A DNA stretch of 64,000 nt from the NCBI RefSeq assembly GCF_023065955.2, contig NW_026622985.1:75071931-75135930 (forward strand). The letters are read 5' to 3'. The translations under genes and the position numbers were made by a program. The notes beneath the pieces were generated by a model. It saw only the letters and a program-made list of their open reading frames with translations. It did no database searches and was not told the DNA's origin. Origin of the DNA: Ursus arctos. Lineage: Eukaryota > Chordata > Mammalia > Carnivora > Ursidae. Positions 55,229 through 64,000 of this stretch are shown one piece after another. Every line of letters begins with the position of its first letter. The first letter of the stretch is position 1.

Positions 55229-55521
55229 TAAGTGAACCCCTGAACAATGCAGGTGTTAGGGGCCCCAGCTGCTGTGTAGTCCAAAATCTGAGTATAACCT
55301 GACTCCCCCAAAACTTAACAGCTTCCTGTTGACTGGAAGCTTTACCAATAAGTCAATTAACATGTATTTTATAGGTTTTATAATAGACTATATTCTTACA
55401 ATAAAGCTTAAAAAGTTATAAAATCACAAGAGAAAAATGCATTTAGAGTACTGTAAAAAAAAAAAAATCCACATGTAAGTGGACTGTGCAGTTCAAACCC
55501 AGGTCGTTCAAGAGTCAACTG
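55229..55521 (-). mobile_element. Tigger/pogo-type MITE, minus strand
   Basis: Ends are inverted: 'gaacccctgaacaatgcagg' on the left and 'aggtcgttcaagagtcaact' on the right. Inside are 'ttcctgttgactggaagctt', 'actatattcttacaataaag' and 'aagtggactgtgcagttcaa'. TA dinucleotides flank it, as for TcMar-Tigger elements. It has no transposase. Confidence 0.85.
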
Positions 55522-56873
55522 TATAGACAGGAGTTGAAAAATGTGTTTGTCATCTGATAAACTACAGACTGGAATTCAAACTCCAAACAAGGATAAAGGA
55601 CCCTCCCATCCACACTATAAACATACCCAGAAGAATTGAGGGCAATTAATGAAATAACAGCACACTGGACCAGGGTAAGAGGTCACAGGGAATCGGCTTT
55701 GTGGTAGGAAGGTACAGGATGTGGTCTTTCCCCCTCCCCAGGGTGTGGTCTTGATACAACCAACTGACAGGAGACCTACAAAATGCAATTTAGAAGCCAC
55801 AGAAAAACCTTGAAATCCTTTAGTTCTAAGACTAAATATGCACCTAGGTCTAGGTTTCAAACCCGGACTTCTGTGCAACGGAAGATATTACCTAGATTTC
55901 AGAAGTCTCCACAAACATGGCCAAAATTTAGTTTGTATTCTGCCCCCTTGTTGACATATGCTCAGTAGCTTACCTGCCATTCCAAATCCCCCCTCTGCTT
56001 TCCTCTGGTACAGGGTCTGGTAAGAAAAACCTAACATCCCAGCCTTCTTTACAGCTATGGTTTGCCAATAAGGTAGAGTTGTCGAAGTAGGGAGGGGACC
56101 TCCTTTCCAGAATGAAGTCTATGATGAAGCCCATGGCTCTTCCTCTCCTTCCCCTTGGAACATAAATGCTGCACGTGGAGGTAGTTGCAGCCATGACAGC
56201 AAAAGCGTCACAGTAGGGACGAGAGTGCAGATGAGCCAGGCCATCACTGGGTTCTTGTACAGGGAGAGAAGTGAAGCCCAGTGGTTCAAGCTATTCGAGG
56301 GCCTTTCTGTTCAGAGCCAACGAAATCCTCACTAGAATATCCCCAAAGACTTTTCCCCCGTTTTACACCCCACGGGCGGCACCAGTGAGATCCTAAGAAT
56401 CATCCTTAAATCCTCACATCAGTCCCTTTGCTTCTCATTTCAACATTGTCAGCCCTTCGAGTTCCTCCATTCATGCTCTCCTCCTCTAGCCCTACTGAAA
56501 CGCCAGCTCCTCACTGCCAGCAGTACACTCCTCTTAGATGCACAGACCTCCCCTGACAAGCTTTCCAGACACACCAACATGGATTCCTGGGTGTCCCTCT
56601 TGTCTCACAAGATGCCTCACAACGGGCCCAACAATGGCTACAAGAACATGTAAAAAGCCAGCATGCCAACATTTTTAAGATACCTTTTACGTCCAATATA
56701 CAAAGATGTCTAACTCTTCACAGAGCACAGTAAGATGGTCTTTGTGAAAAAAGAAACCAACTTTACAAAGACCTATCTTTAATGGTATAGTCAGAGCTGG
56801 CAAGGACGCAGGGAGATGGCTGTGAGACTCTCCATAGGTGTGAATGTGTAGATCGGTATAATTATTCAACATA
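55522..56873. other. No clear gene; probable unassigned old repeat at ~56040-56200
   Basis: 'ctttacagctatggtttgcc' then 'aataaggtagagttg' and, further on, 'gcacgtggaggtagttgcag' then 'ccatgaca' resembles a frequent mammalian repeat (CTTGCAGCTAGGGTTGGCC...GCAGCCATCTTG) that I cannot name. Reverse open frames at 55615-55878 and 56511-56696 are unsupported. Confidence 0.4.
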
Positions 56874-57157
56874 CAGCTGACCCTTGAACAGGAGTTTGAT
56901 CTGTGTGGGTCCACTTGTATAGTCTTTCTCTAAGTACGGTAAATGTATCTTAGGATTTTAACGTTTCTCTCTAGCTTTAAGAATACAGTATATAACACAC
57001 AACCTACAGTATGTTGACTTTTTAATCAGTAAGGCTTCCAGTCACCAGCAAACTATTAGCAGTTACATCTTTGGGAGTCAAAAGGTATACACAGATTTGA
57101 TTGTATGAGGGGCAGGGGGCTTGGTGTCCTGATCCTGTATTGTTCAGGGGTCAACTA
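56874..57157 (+). mobile_element. Tigger/pogo-type MITE, plus strand
   Basis: The left end CAGCTGACCCTTGAACA and right end TGTTCAGGGGTCAACT are inverted, flanked by TA (56872-56873 and 57158-57159). Inside: 'gatctgtgtgggtccacttg', 'gtaaggcttccagtcaccag' and 'gggagtcaaaaggtatacac'. It is the same family as 55229, in opposite orientation. Confidence 0.9.
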
Positions 57158-57159
57158 TA

Positions 57160-58516
57160 TGTTACAAGTCTCAAAATGTGCACTCTCTTAGCACCCAGTC
57201 TAGAAATATTGTGAAATCCATCCCTCATCCCTATAAAGTATCCTAAGCTCATCAAGCCATAAATGTTAAACCAGGGTGTGTAGGAAGAAAGAGAAGATGA
57301 CCATTAAGTTTTTTAATAGGAATTTTCCTCATTAGGAAAATATTCAGGATATCCTGCTGGGTGGGGGGAAAACGCCAAGATACAGAATAGTTTATAGCAC
57401 GATCAATGGCGAAGTAGGCATGGCAACAGTCACGACGAACTGTTCAGTACTCACCACTGTTTACCTCTGGTCAGATCCTGAGTATTTTCCTCCCAGCTTC
57501 TGTTTCTGGACTTGGCTACACGCACATTTCTATACTCAGGAGAAACAGTTATATAGATACAGGAGGAAAAACAAGATAGTAAAATCAATCAACGGTACAA
57601 GAAACTCAGGTTGAGTTACCACTTAAGTGATGACCATTTTCTATAACCAGATTCAGTGTTGCTCTGGTGAAGGGAATTGGAAGCTCTCCATCCACGTGCC
57701 CGAACGCAGGCACTTGGAACCAACTTCAATAACCGTCTTAGCAATTTGATGGACTCCATTACAGTTTAGGAGAATTCAATTATGAGGCCCTGACATAAGA
57801 TCTCCTACTCAAACAACTTCCCATAGAACCCCAAGTAATTCCCTTATAAAACCACTGTAAAGATCACAAAAAACTTTCAAGTCCCTTTAGGTCAGGCTGT
57901 AACTGTAGATAGCTATGCGTTGGGGCATGTCACTTGTCCGGCAATACGGCCACGTACTCCGGACTTCAGTGCAATCCAACCAGTTTTAGATAACAGCTCG
58001 TATACCAGAAACAATTCTTATTTTGCAAGGAAAAAAACAGAAACAAAAACGACACCTTGGGAAGTCCACGAATTCAAGATCCAAGGGTGTGGAGACACAG
58101 ATCAGAGAATTCGGATACCATTGTTTCCAAACTAACCAAAGGCAGACTGCTTACATTCCGAGCAAATACAGAAACAGAAGATGAGCTCAGAAGTCTAACG
58201 TTTAGTGTGCACACTGTAAAGTGCCATTTAGTCCTATTCATTTATTTTAGAAAGCCATTACCTATTTTACCCCTTTCACCCTGCATGCTCTGAAGAACAC
58301 CTCAGCACCTGGTCAACAATGTTTTGGGCACCGTATATATAGTTGACATTTTAAACTATCTTTGTGAAGATATGCAGACTATTGTGTCCGGTTCTGAACA
58401 ATAGGTAATTCTGAAATTGAAAACTCGGGGTCTTCTACGCTTTCTCATCAGGGACCTCATAAGTAAAAAAGGCAGGATTTAAGCAAACACTTTAACGAAA
58501 ATAAAAGTTGCTTCAT
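57160..58516. other. No recognisable gene; possible L1M trace near 57370
   Basis: 'ccaagatacagaatagttta' (57376-57395) and 'gtttacctctggtcag' resemble an L1M 3' end, weakly. The overlapping open frames at 57920-58293 have no domain. Confidence 0.4.
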
Positions 58517-58530
58517 AAAAGTTAAAGTGT

Positions 58531-58687
58531 GGGGCACCTGGGCGGCTTAGTCGGTTAAGCGTCTGCCTCCGGCTCAGGTCATGATCCCGGGATGGACCTC
58601 AGCTCAGTGGACAGCCTGCTTCTCCCTCTGCCTGCCACTCCCCCTGCTTGTGCTCTCTCCCTCCGACAAAATCTTTTTTAAAAAATG
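58531..58687 (+). mobile_element. SINEC, internally shortened
   Basis: Head GGGGCACCTGGGCGGCTTAG, 'taagcgtctgcctccggctc', 'ccactccccctgcttgtgct' and an A/T tail. The duplication AAAGTTAAAGTGT is exact at 58518-58530 and 58688-58700. Confidence 0.95.
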
Positions 58688-58700
58688 AAAGTTAAAGTGT

Positions 58701-59316
58701 TCTCATTGTCACACACACGGGTCTTGGGGGAAAATACTGACGCTACTACCTACTGAAACCAACAGAGATTGCCCTGGTCAGGGAGCATGGCCTGAGGGCC
58801 ACGTGCTATGATAATAACTTCTCAAAGTAGGACTGATAAATTCAGGTCTCTTCCTGGACTGTAGCTCATACCTTGCAAATTCTTTTTCAGAATATACGGA
58901 TTCCCCTTCACTGCTCCCTTATTGGTGTGCTCTTAAGACTGCTTAAAATAATCAAAGTAACTGGGTTTCAGTTAATTGTAAGTTTGCAATACTTTACGTT
59001 AAAATCCCCAAAGACTATTTCATAAGTGACTGACTGAACATGGGCACCATACATATGTTGAGAATAGTTGGTTAGGTCACAATTTAACATTTGCAGCAAC
59101 TGATTAATGCCCCCACGCAAAAACAATGCTGAATGCCCAAAAACTTTCTTTTGAAATCCATTCCTCAGCCAGAGGTTTCTATTTCATCATCAGGGTCATT
59201 GGAGACTCTGGGCCTTACTTCAGTTAGTAGCTCTATTAGCCCACATGGAAGGCAAAGATAAAACTAGTAAGTCATAGAAAAATTAAATCAAAAGAAGGAT
59301 AGGGAGTATTTTAATT
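58701..59316. other. No recognisable feature
   Basis: AT-rich; no named repeat or exon-like frame. Confidence 0.45.
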
Positions 59317-59414
59317 ACACACATAATACGAATACACTGTTCTGTTCTTGGATTTTCTGAAGCTAACACACATAATACGAATACACTGTTCTGTTCTTGG
59401 ATTTTCTGAAGCTA
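59317..59414. repeat. Perfect 49-bp tandem duplication
   Basis: A 49-bp unit beginning ACACACATAATACGAATACA and ending TTTTCTGAAGCTA occurs at 59317-59365 and again, without a mismatch, at 59366-59414. The sequence is not part of a repeat family I know. Overlapping open frames on both strands repeat the same peptide because of it. Confidence 0.98.
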
Positions 59415-59498
59415 ACTTTATATTACTGATACTTAAAGCAAGCCAAGAGGTGGCCAAGAACACTTTAATCTCAAAAGTAGGATTAGAAAATTCACCCA

Positions 59499-59677
59499 GG
59501 GGCACCTGGGTGGCTCAGTCCTTAAGTGTCTGCCTTTGGCTCAGGGCGTGATCCCAGGGTCCTGGGATCCAGCCCCACATCGGGCTCCCTGCTCCGCTGG
59601 GAGCCTGCTTCTTCCTCTCCCACTCCCCCTGCTTGTGTTCCCTCTCTGTCTCTGTCAAATAAATAAAATCTTAAAGT
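59499..59677 (+). mobile_element. SINEC, near full length
   Basis: Head GGGGCACCTGGGTGGCTCAG, 'gtcctgggatccagccccac', 'ctgcttcttcctctcccact', 'ccccctgcttgtgttccctc' and AAATAAATAAAATCTTAAAG. Target-site duplication unclear. The reverse open frame at 59522-59776 is this SINE antisense. Confidence 0.93.
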
Positions 59678-59939
59678 AAAATAAATTTCATAAAGTTCTA
59701 CGTGGATGAATAAGTGTGCTAAGAAAGTGATTAAGACAGTAAGGAGCGGCCTCACCTTAAAAAACAAAAACAACACACCACCACCACCCTTTGTCCATCA
59801 CAAGTTCACAAAAAGTACAGATTTCCTTGGGTTAGAGAGTATGCCTATAGCCAGACTGAATTAACAAGTACCTAGCACAACAAACTTTTAAAGCTAAGAG
59901 ATTTTAACATATTAGAACTCTCTAAAGCCACCATTAAAA

Positions 59940-60200
59940 ACATGAGAAAGGAAAAAAATCGGTCTTTAAAAACGAAACCAGACTTCAAACTTTTTCATTA
60001 GCAACACTGGAAGCTGGAAGAATATGCATTAATGCCTTCAAAGTTCCAAGGGAGGAGGATTTCAACCCAGATTTCAATGCCCAGTCAATTTCTCTATCAA
60101 CACAAAAATTTCAAGCCGACATAGATTCAGAAAATTTGTCACTCTTTCAAAGGTGCATGTGAAAAGGTTCAAATAATATTAGGAAATGGGAACACGAGGT
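59940..60200 (+). mobile_element. L1M/HAL1-like internal fragment
   Basis: 'ttagcaacactggaagctgg', 'aatgccttcaaagttccaag' and 'gatttcaacccagatttcaa' follow the L1M segment reading CAACATTGGAAGCTAGAAGA...CTTCAAAGTTCTGAGGG. Confidence 0.65.
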
Positions 60201-60379
60201 CTTCAACTCACAAGAACCATGAAAAGAGAATCCCAACTCTCAACCTGTTGTTAAGCTGAGAGTTCACATTAGCGTAAAGCAGAGGAAGGCTCCAGGGAAG
60301 ACAGATGTGGGGGTGGGGGAAGAGGTAAAGAGATCAACAAGCCATTAGAACAGTCATCTCCAAACCTCAGACATCCCAC

Positions 60380-60860
60380 GTGCTAGATTTCCCCCTTTGC
60401 TCTCCAGATCCATTTTCCCCTATCATCTACCCAGCTCTGTGGCTTCCAGGACTAATAGGCCTTAACAGCCAAGCATGTTTGCTCTTCGGCTTCTCTTTGG
60501 GATTCCCTTTTTATGAGGGACCCGCACAAAATCAGAGAGGGAAGTACAAGCCAACAGGAGACCATCTCTGGGCTCACTCGCTATGATGCCCCCTTTGGCC
60601 ACAACTCTCCCCTCCTCCTGGAGACCAGAGCCTCTGATTACTCCCACACCATTGGTTCCCAGTCAGCTCAGGCCTGAGTTCCCTCCATCTGCCCATGGAG
60701 GCCTACAGACAGTAAAGTCTTCCCTCTGTTAACTCTGAAGGCTTCCCCACCCCTCATTGGTTCCCTTAAAGCTGCCTGACCCTGTCATTTGTGAGTTGCC
60801 CCTTAGTGTGACAGTGATTTCCCACTGGGCCCTGACTTGTAAGTCTCCCCCCTTTAGAAA
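60380..60860 (+). mobile_element. L1M(E)-type 3'UTR and end
   Basis: 'ctgtggcttccaggactaat', 'ggccacaactctcccctcct' and the end 'cactgggccctgacttgt' resemble L1ME-type 3'UTR (TGGCTTCCAGTTGGGTTCGGCCAAT...GCTGGGACCCTGACTGATA). The 68-residue open frame here is not coding. Confidence 0.5.
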
Positions 60861-61439
60861 GAGAACCCTTTTGGTACACAGAAGTGAAATTTATCGCTAG
60901 TTATAGAACTTGCTCATATTTTCACAAATACAACATCCTAACTGGAAAAAGATGAAAGGAAAGAACATTTCAGATGTAAGTGCTTAGGCATAGCTGGTCT
61001 AAGAAAATCAACTAGACACATACCCACGTATATAACGCAGACGTCTAAGGTAAAGGAGGTAGTATTTAACCGGAATGTTCTCAACACTACTCCTTTTTGA
61101 TATTTTGAAGGGTTCAATAGTTCACGTATCCATAAAAATCCAGGAGAATGGAACAAATCAAAAGAAAAGCAGACACAAAGGTGGACACGAGCATCCTGTA
61201 TTAGAAACAATCACAAGCACCATTGCTGTCAGTGATATTTCTTCAACAGGATGAGCAATTCTCAGGAAAACTCCTTAAAAAAAAAAAAAAAAAAATTGAA
61301 TCTTTCCCCAAATTTACCCAGAAGTTGTACTTCTAGGAAGAGCGTACATATTAAACCCACACAAAAGACACTTTCTATTTTATAAAAAGCTCTACTCTAG
61401 GCTCAAATAACCATAGGCAGCCTTTACCTACATAAATGC
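60861..61439. other. No recognisable feature; A-run
   Basis: A-run at about 61277-61295. No repeat or exon recognised; the reverse open frame at 60938-61210 is unsupported. Confidence 0.45.
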
Positions 61440-61640
61440 CCAGAAGGACATTCAAATGCTATGTAGGATGAAAGACAAATCGTCATGCATTTCAGATTTT
61501 CTAGAATCCCTGGACCCCACCCACTAAATACCAGTAGCGACACCCCAGTCACAGAGAAAACCAACATACCCTATAAAATTTTTTTTAAATGTCTGCTGGT
61601 GGTATTTACCATCCCCACTGACAAACGCTGGTTTATAATT
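61440..61640 (-). mobile_element. MER20-like hAT remnant
   Basis: 'ccctggaccccacccactaa', 'ataccagtagcgacacccca' and 'gtcacagagaaaacca' match the hAT consensus CCCTGGCCTCTACCCACTAGATGCCAGTAGCACCCCC...GTGACAACCAAAAATG. I am not fully sure of the family name. Confidence 0.6.
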
Positions 61641-61984
61641 TGCAACTTAAGGAGACAACGGAGACAAAATAGAGAAATAAGAACTCCAAGAAAAGCTTCA
61701 AGTTTTAGAAGAAATGCAACTAATGCGTACTGGGTGGTTTCACAGTGAAAGATAGTCTGGATATCAACTCCACTAAGTAGCTTGCAGGTTCTAGAGTCAA
61801 CTGCTCAAAGTACAGAAGTCTTAGGGATTCTTAAATTCCACATAAATGATGGGCCCTGAAGTTACACAGTGAGCTTTCAGGTCAAAGATCCTTTCAGATT
61901 TTTAACCTGGTCACTTCTTGTAGCAGTGCAATACTCAATGGCTTCCCAAACTTAAATTCTGAACATCTTAACACTACCTACAGA
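61641..61984. other. No recognisable feature
   Basis: AT-rich spacer, unassigned. Confidence 0.45.
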
Positions 61985-62430
61985 ATGTAGGTGAGTTTGC
62001 CCATGCCTACCGCTCCATATTCATGCCTTCCCCACTTTCCAGTTCTCATCCCCACTCTAGCCACCGTCACTTCGCCGCTGTTCTTCCTAAGCTAATTTTA
62101 TTCCACTTCAAAGCTCTCCGTACTTGCAGTTAATGCCATCTGGATGTTCTTTCATCCACCCTATACCCCATTTTCAAGTGGCTCAAGTACTTTTGCTTCA
62201 TTCAACCATTACCTGCTCCTCGGGGATCCGTTCCCTGACCACCCTACCCAAAATAGCCATGGATGTCAAACCCACTTCCACAGTCAGCATCCCTTAATGC
62301 TTATATATGTACTTGTTGATAATCCTCTCCTCTACTAGAGGTTTCATTAGGCTGTTTTGTCCACACCCACACCCCCAGTGCCTAAAATAGAGCTTACTAC
62401 ACAATGCCTATTTAAATATGGCCTCAATAC
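61985..62430 (+). mobile_element. L2 LINE 3' region
   Basis: 'atattcatgccttccccact', 'ggatgttctttcatccaccc', 'attacctgctcctcggggat', 'ccctgaccaccctacccaaa' and 'cccagtgcctaaaatagagc' run in L2 order. The 64-residue open frame inside is accidental. Confidence 0.78.
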
Positions 62431-62509
62431 TTGCTGCCGAAATGTAATAGGCTTTATAGAACATTTTTCTAAGTGAAAATGAGAAAACAGAAAAACACCC
62501 TTTGAAGAT

Positions 62510-62610
62510 TTACGCCATGCCAGGCACGGTGCTAGGTACTTTTAAGAAGTTTTCTATGATCTTCACAGCATCTTGAAGTATCCATCCTCTAGAGATGACA
62601 AGGGCAGAAC
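62510..62610 (-). repeat. MIR fragment, minus strand
   Basis: 'gccatgccaggcacggtgct' followed by 'aggtacttttaag' and 'tcttcacagcatcttgaag' is the reverse of the MIR 3' end (GTGCCAGGCACTGTGCTAAG). Confidence 0.7.
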
Positions 62611-63179
62611 CCTGCTCTGCTACAGCTAGGGGCCTCCCATAAACAAGAGTAAAAGAAAGGCGAAGGGGACAACACGGGAGGGGAGAGAGATTACCAACAA
62701 GCTAAGAATATTAGCCAACCTCCATCCCAGTTTTGATTTACGTATTCCAGCATTTGCACAAAGCCTTTGACAGTTTTACACGCAATTGAAATTTTAGAGC
62801 TACTAAACTCAGTAAATACCAATTAACATCAACGATCTGCTATTCATAGAGGAGGTAATGTAGATCTCCGTTGTACCACATTTGAAACCTAGGCTTACCG
62901 ATACTTTTAATCTCACTTTCATAAAGCACAATACATATGCATGTACATCTATACGTTTATATTTATATCATTCCTCTACACAACAGTCTATACAAAGAAC
63001 AGCACTGAAGCTTAGTTTGGGGTGGCAAAGCCACCATGTATAACTCAAGCTGTTCGTCAGATAGTGTAAGAAAGGCTGAATTCAGCATATAAATTACAGC
63101 TTAGAAAGAACATGAGAAGTGGATTGTGAAATTAAACCTAAAACAAGTTGGTAGTGTCATCTCTGTATCGCTGAATCCA
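62611..63179. other. No recognisable feature
   Basis: Unassigned AT-rich sequence. Confidence 0.45.
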
Positions 63180-63560
63180 AGTAACCTTTCCGATCCCCAT
63201 CTTCCTTGGCCTCCCAGTAGCACTTGTCATTGTTCTCTACTTCACTGTATTAAATAGTTCTTTCCTCAGTTTGTAATACAGACCATGCTAGCTTCCTTCT
63301 AGATCAGCTGCCCCTTCTCCATTTCCTTTGTCAGCTCAACCTTCCCTCCCTCTTAAATCCTGAAGTTCTAAGACATTAAAACCTCTTTGCTGGATTCACT
63401 TTTCTACCACATCACCCAAGTCCCTGCTTTCAATTACAATCCACGTGACAATTCTCAAATTTACCTCTTGTACCCAAATCTCTCCTGAACTCCAAACTGT
63501 CCTTTTGATCTCTTATTTGAAGGACCACAAATTAAACATCTCATGTATTAGATTTTAGCT
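63180..63560 (+). mobile_element. L2/CR1-like LINE fragment
   Basis: 'cttggcctcccagtagcact', 'gctttcaattacaatcca', 'ccaaatctctcctgaactcc' and 'ggaccacaaattaaacatct' resemble a CR1/L2-clade LINE 3' region (CCTGACCTCCCAGTAGCACT...CCCAGACCTCTCCCCTGAGCTCCAGAC). Confidence 0.5.
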
Positions 63561-64000
63561 CCCTTATGCCTTAATCTGTACCAGATTAAGCTGATATCCC
63601 CACATCACTTCTCTCACAAATTTTAAGAGTAAAAAAAGAAAGTCCGAAGCCTAGGATTTATAGAAATTCTTATGGGCTTGTATGCTTGAACCACAATTAT
63701 GAAAAATTAAGGTCATTTGGATATTTTGGCCTCCCCCAGTCATTTTAGGTTTACTGTTCTATCATGGCAAGCAGAGAGGCCCTCTAGCTGAGGCAGGGAT
63801 GAGAGAACAAGAACATGCCTTCTAGCTCCCTACCTCCCACTGCTCAAGAATAAAGTCCTTCTGCTTAGGAGGACCAGAGCTTCACAAATGTAGGTAATAG
63901 TGGTCTTGTTATAGTTCAGAATGGTTCCTGAGGACACTCAGCATTTTGTAAGCCTTTTTGGCTAACTCAGAGTTTGGAGTTTTAGATATTTTTCTAGAGA
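63561..64000. other. No recognisable feature up to the window edge
   Basis: Unassigned sequence; nothing exon-like seen. Confidence 0.45.

Overview
This is vertebrate nuclear DNA from a carnivoran, almost certainly a non-canid caniform and most likely a bear or a pinniped. The call rests on about fifteen tRNA-Lys-derived SINEC (CAN-SINE) copies. Their heads read GGGCGCCTGGGTGGCTCAGTC and the best tails read CCCCTGCTTGTGTTCCCTCTC. The canid SINEC_Cf body and the mustelid body are not seen. Base composition is AT-rich and CpG-poor, as expected for intergenic or intronic DNA. There is no operon structure, ribosome binding site, prophage or CRISPR.

I find no complete protein-coding gene, rRNA, tRNA or known small-RNA gene. 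The only plausible coding trace is a possible 195-bp internal exon at 1341-1535 (+), with an acceptor-like and a donor-like site and one open frame. The longer open frames elsewhere are SINEs, LINE remnants or chance.

Layout: 0-9 kb is mostly unrecognised AT-rich sequence with a MER5-like hAT remnant, the exon candidate and two SINEs. At 9-12.5 kb a MER5-like hAT is split by two SINEs, followed by L1 and L2 remnants and a SINE that landed in another SINE's tail. At 14.5-25 kb lie L1 3' ends, a MaLR LTR, MIRs, a MER5-like copy and a further hAT piece. From 25 to 32 kb is a dense LINE nest. An old L1M/HAL1-like element is split by a twin-primed L1 that itself carries a nearly T-free, CpG-dense array at 28.13-28.34 kb. 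A second L1M copy follows in inverted orientation. At 32-46 kb are mostly unrecognised sequence, scattered SINEs and a long inverted repeat (39.0/40.2 kb) that I cannot assign to a known family. From 46 to 64 kb there are L2, MIR, MLT1/MaLR, L1 and two oppositely oriented Tigger-like transposons, plus a perfect 49-bp tandem duplication.

The observations most worth following are the T-free array inside the twin-primed L1, the inverted repeat at 39.0/40.2 kb with a young SINE in its loop, the exon candidate, and several expansions born inside transposons. Repeat names come from recognising consensus motifs by eye. Boundaries are good to roughly 10-40 bp unless a target-site duplication is quoted.
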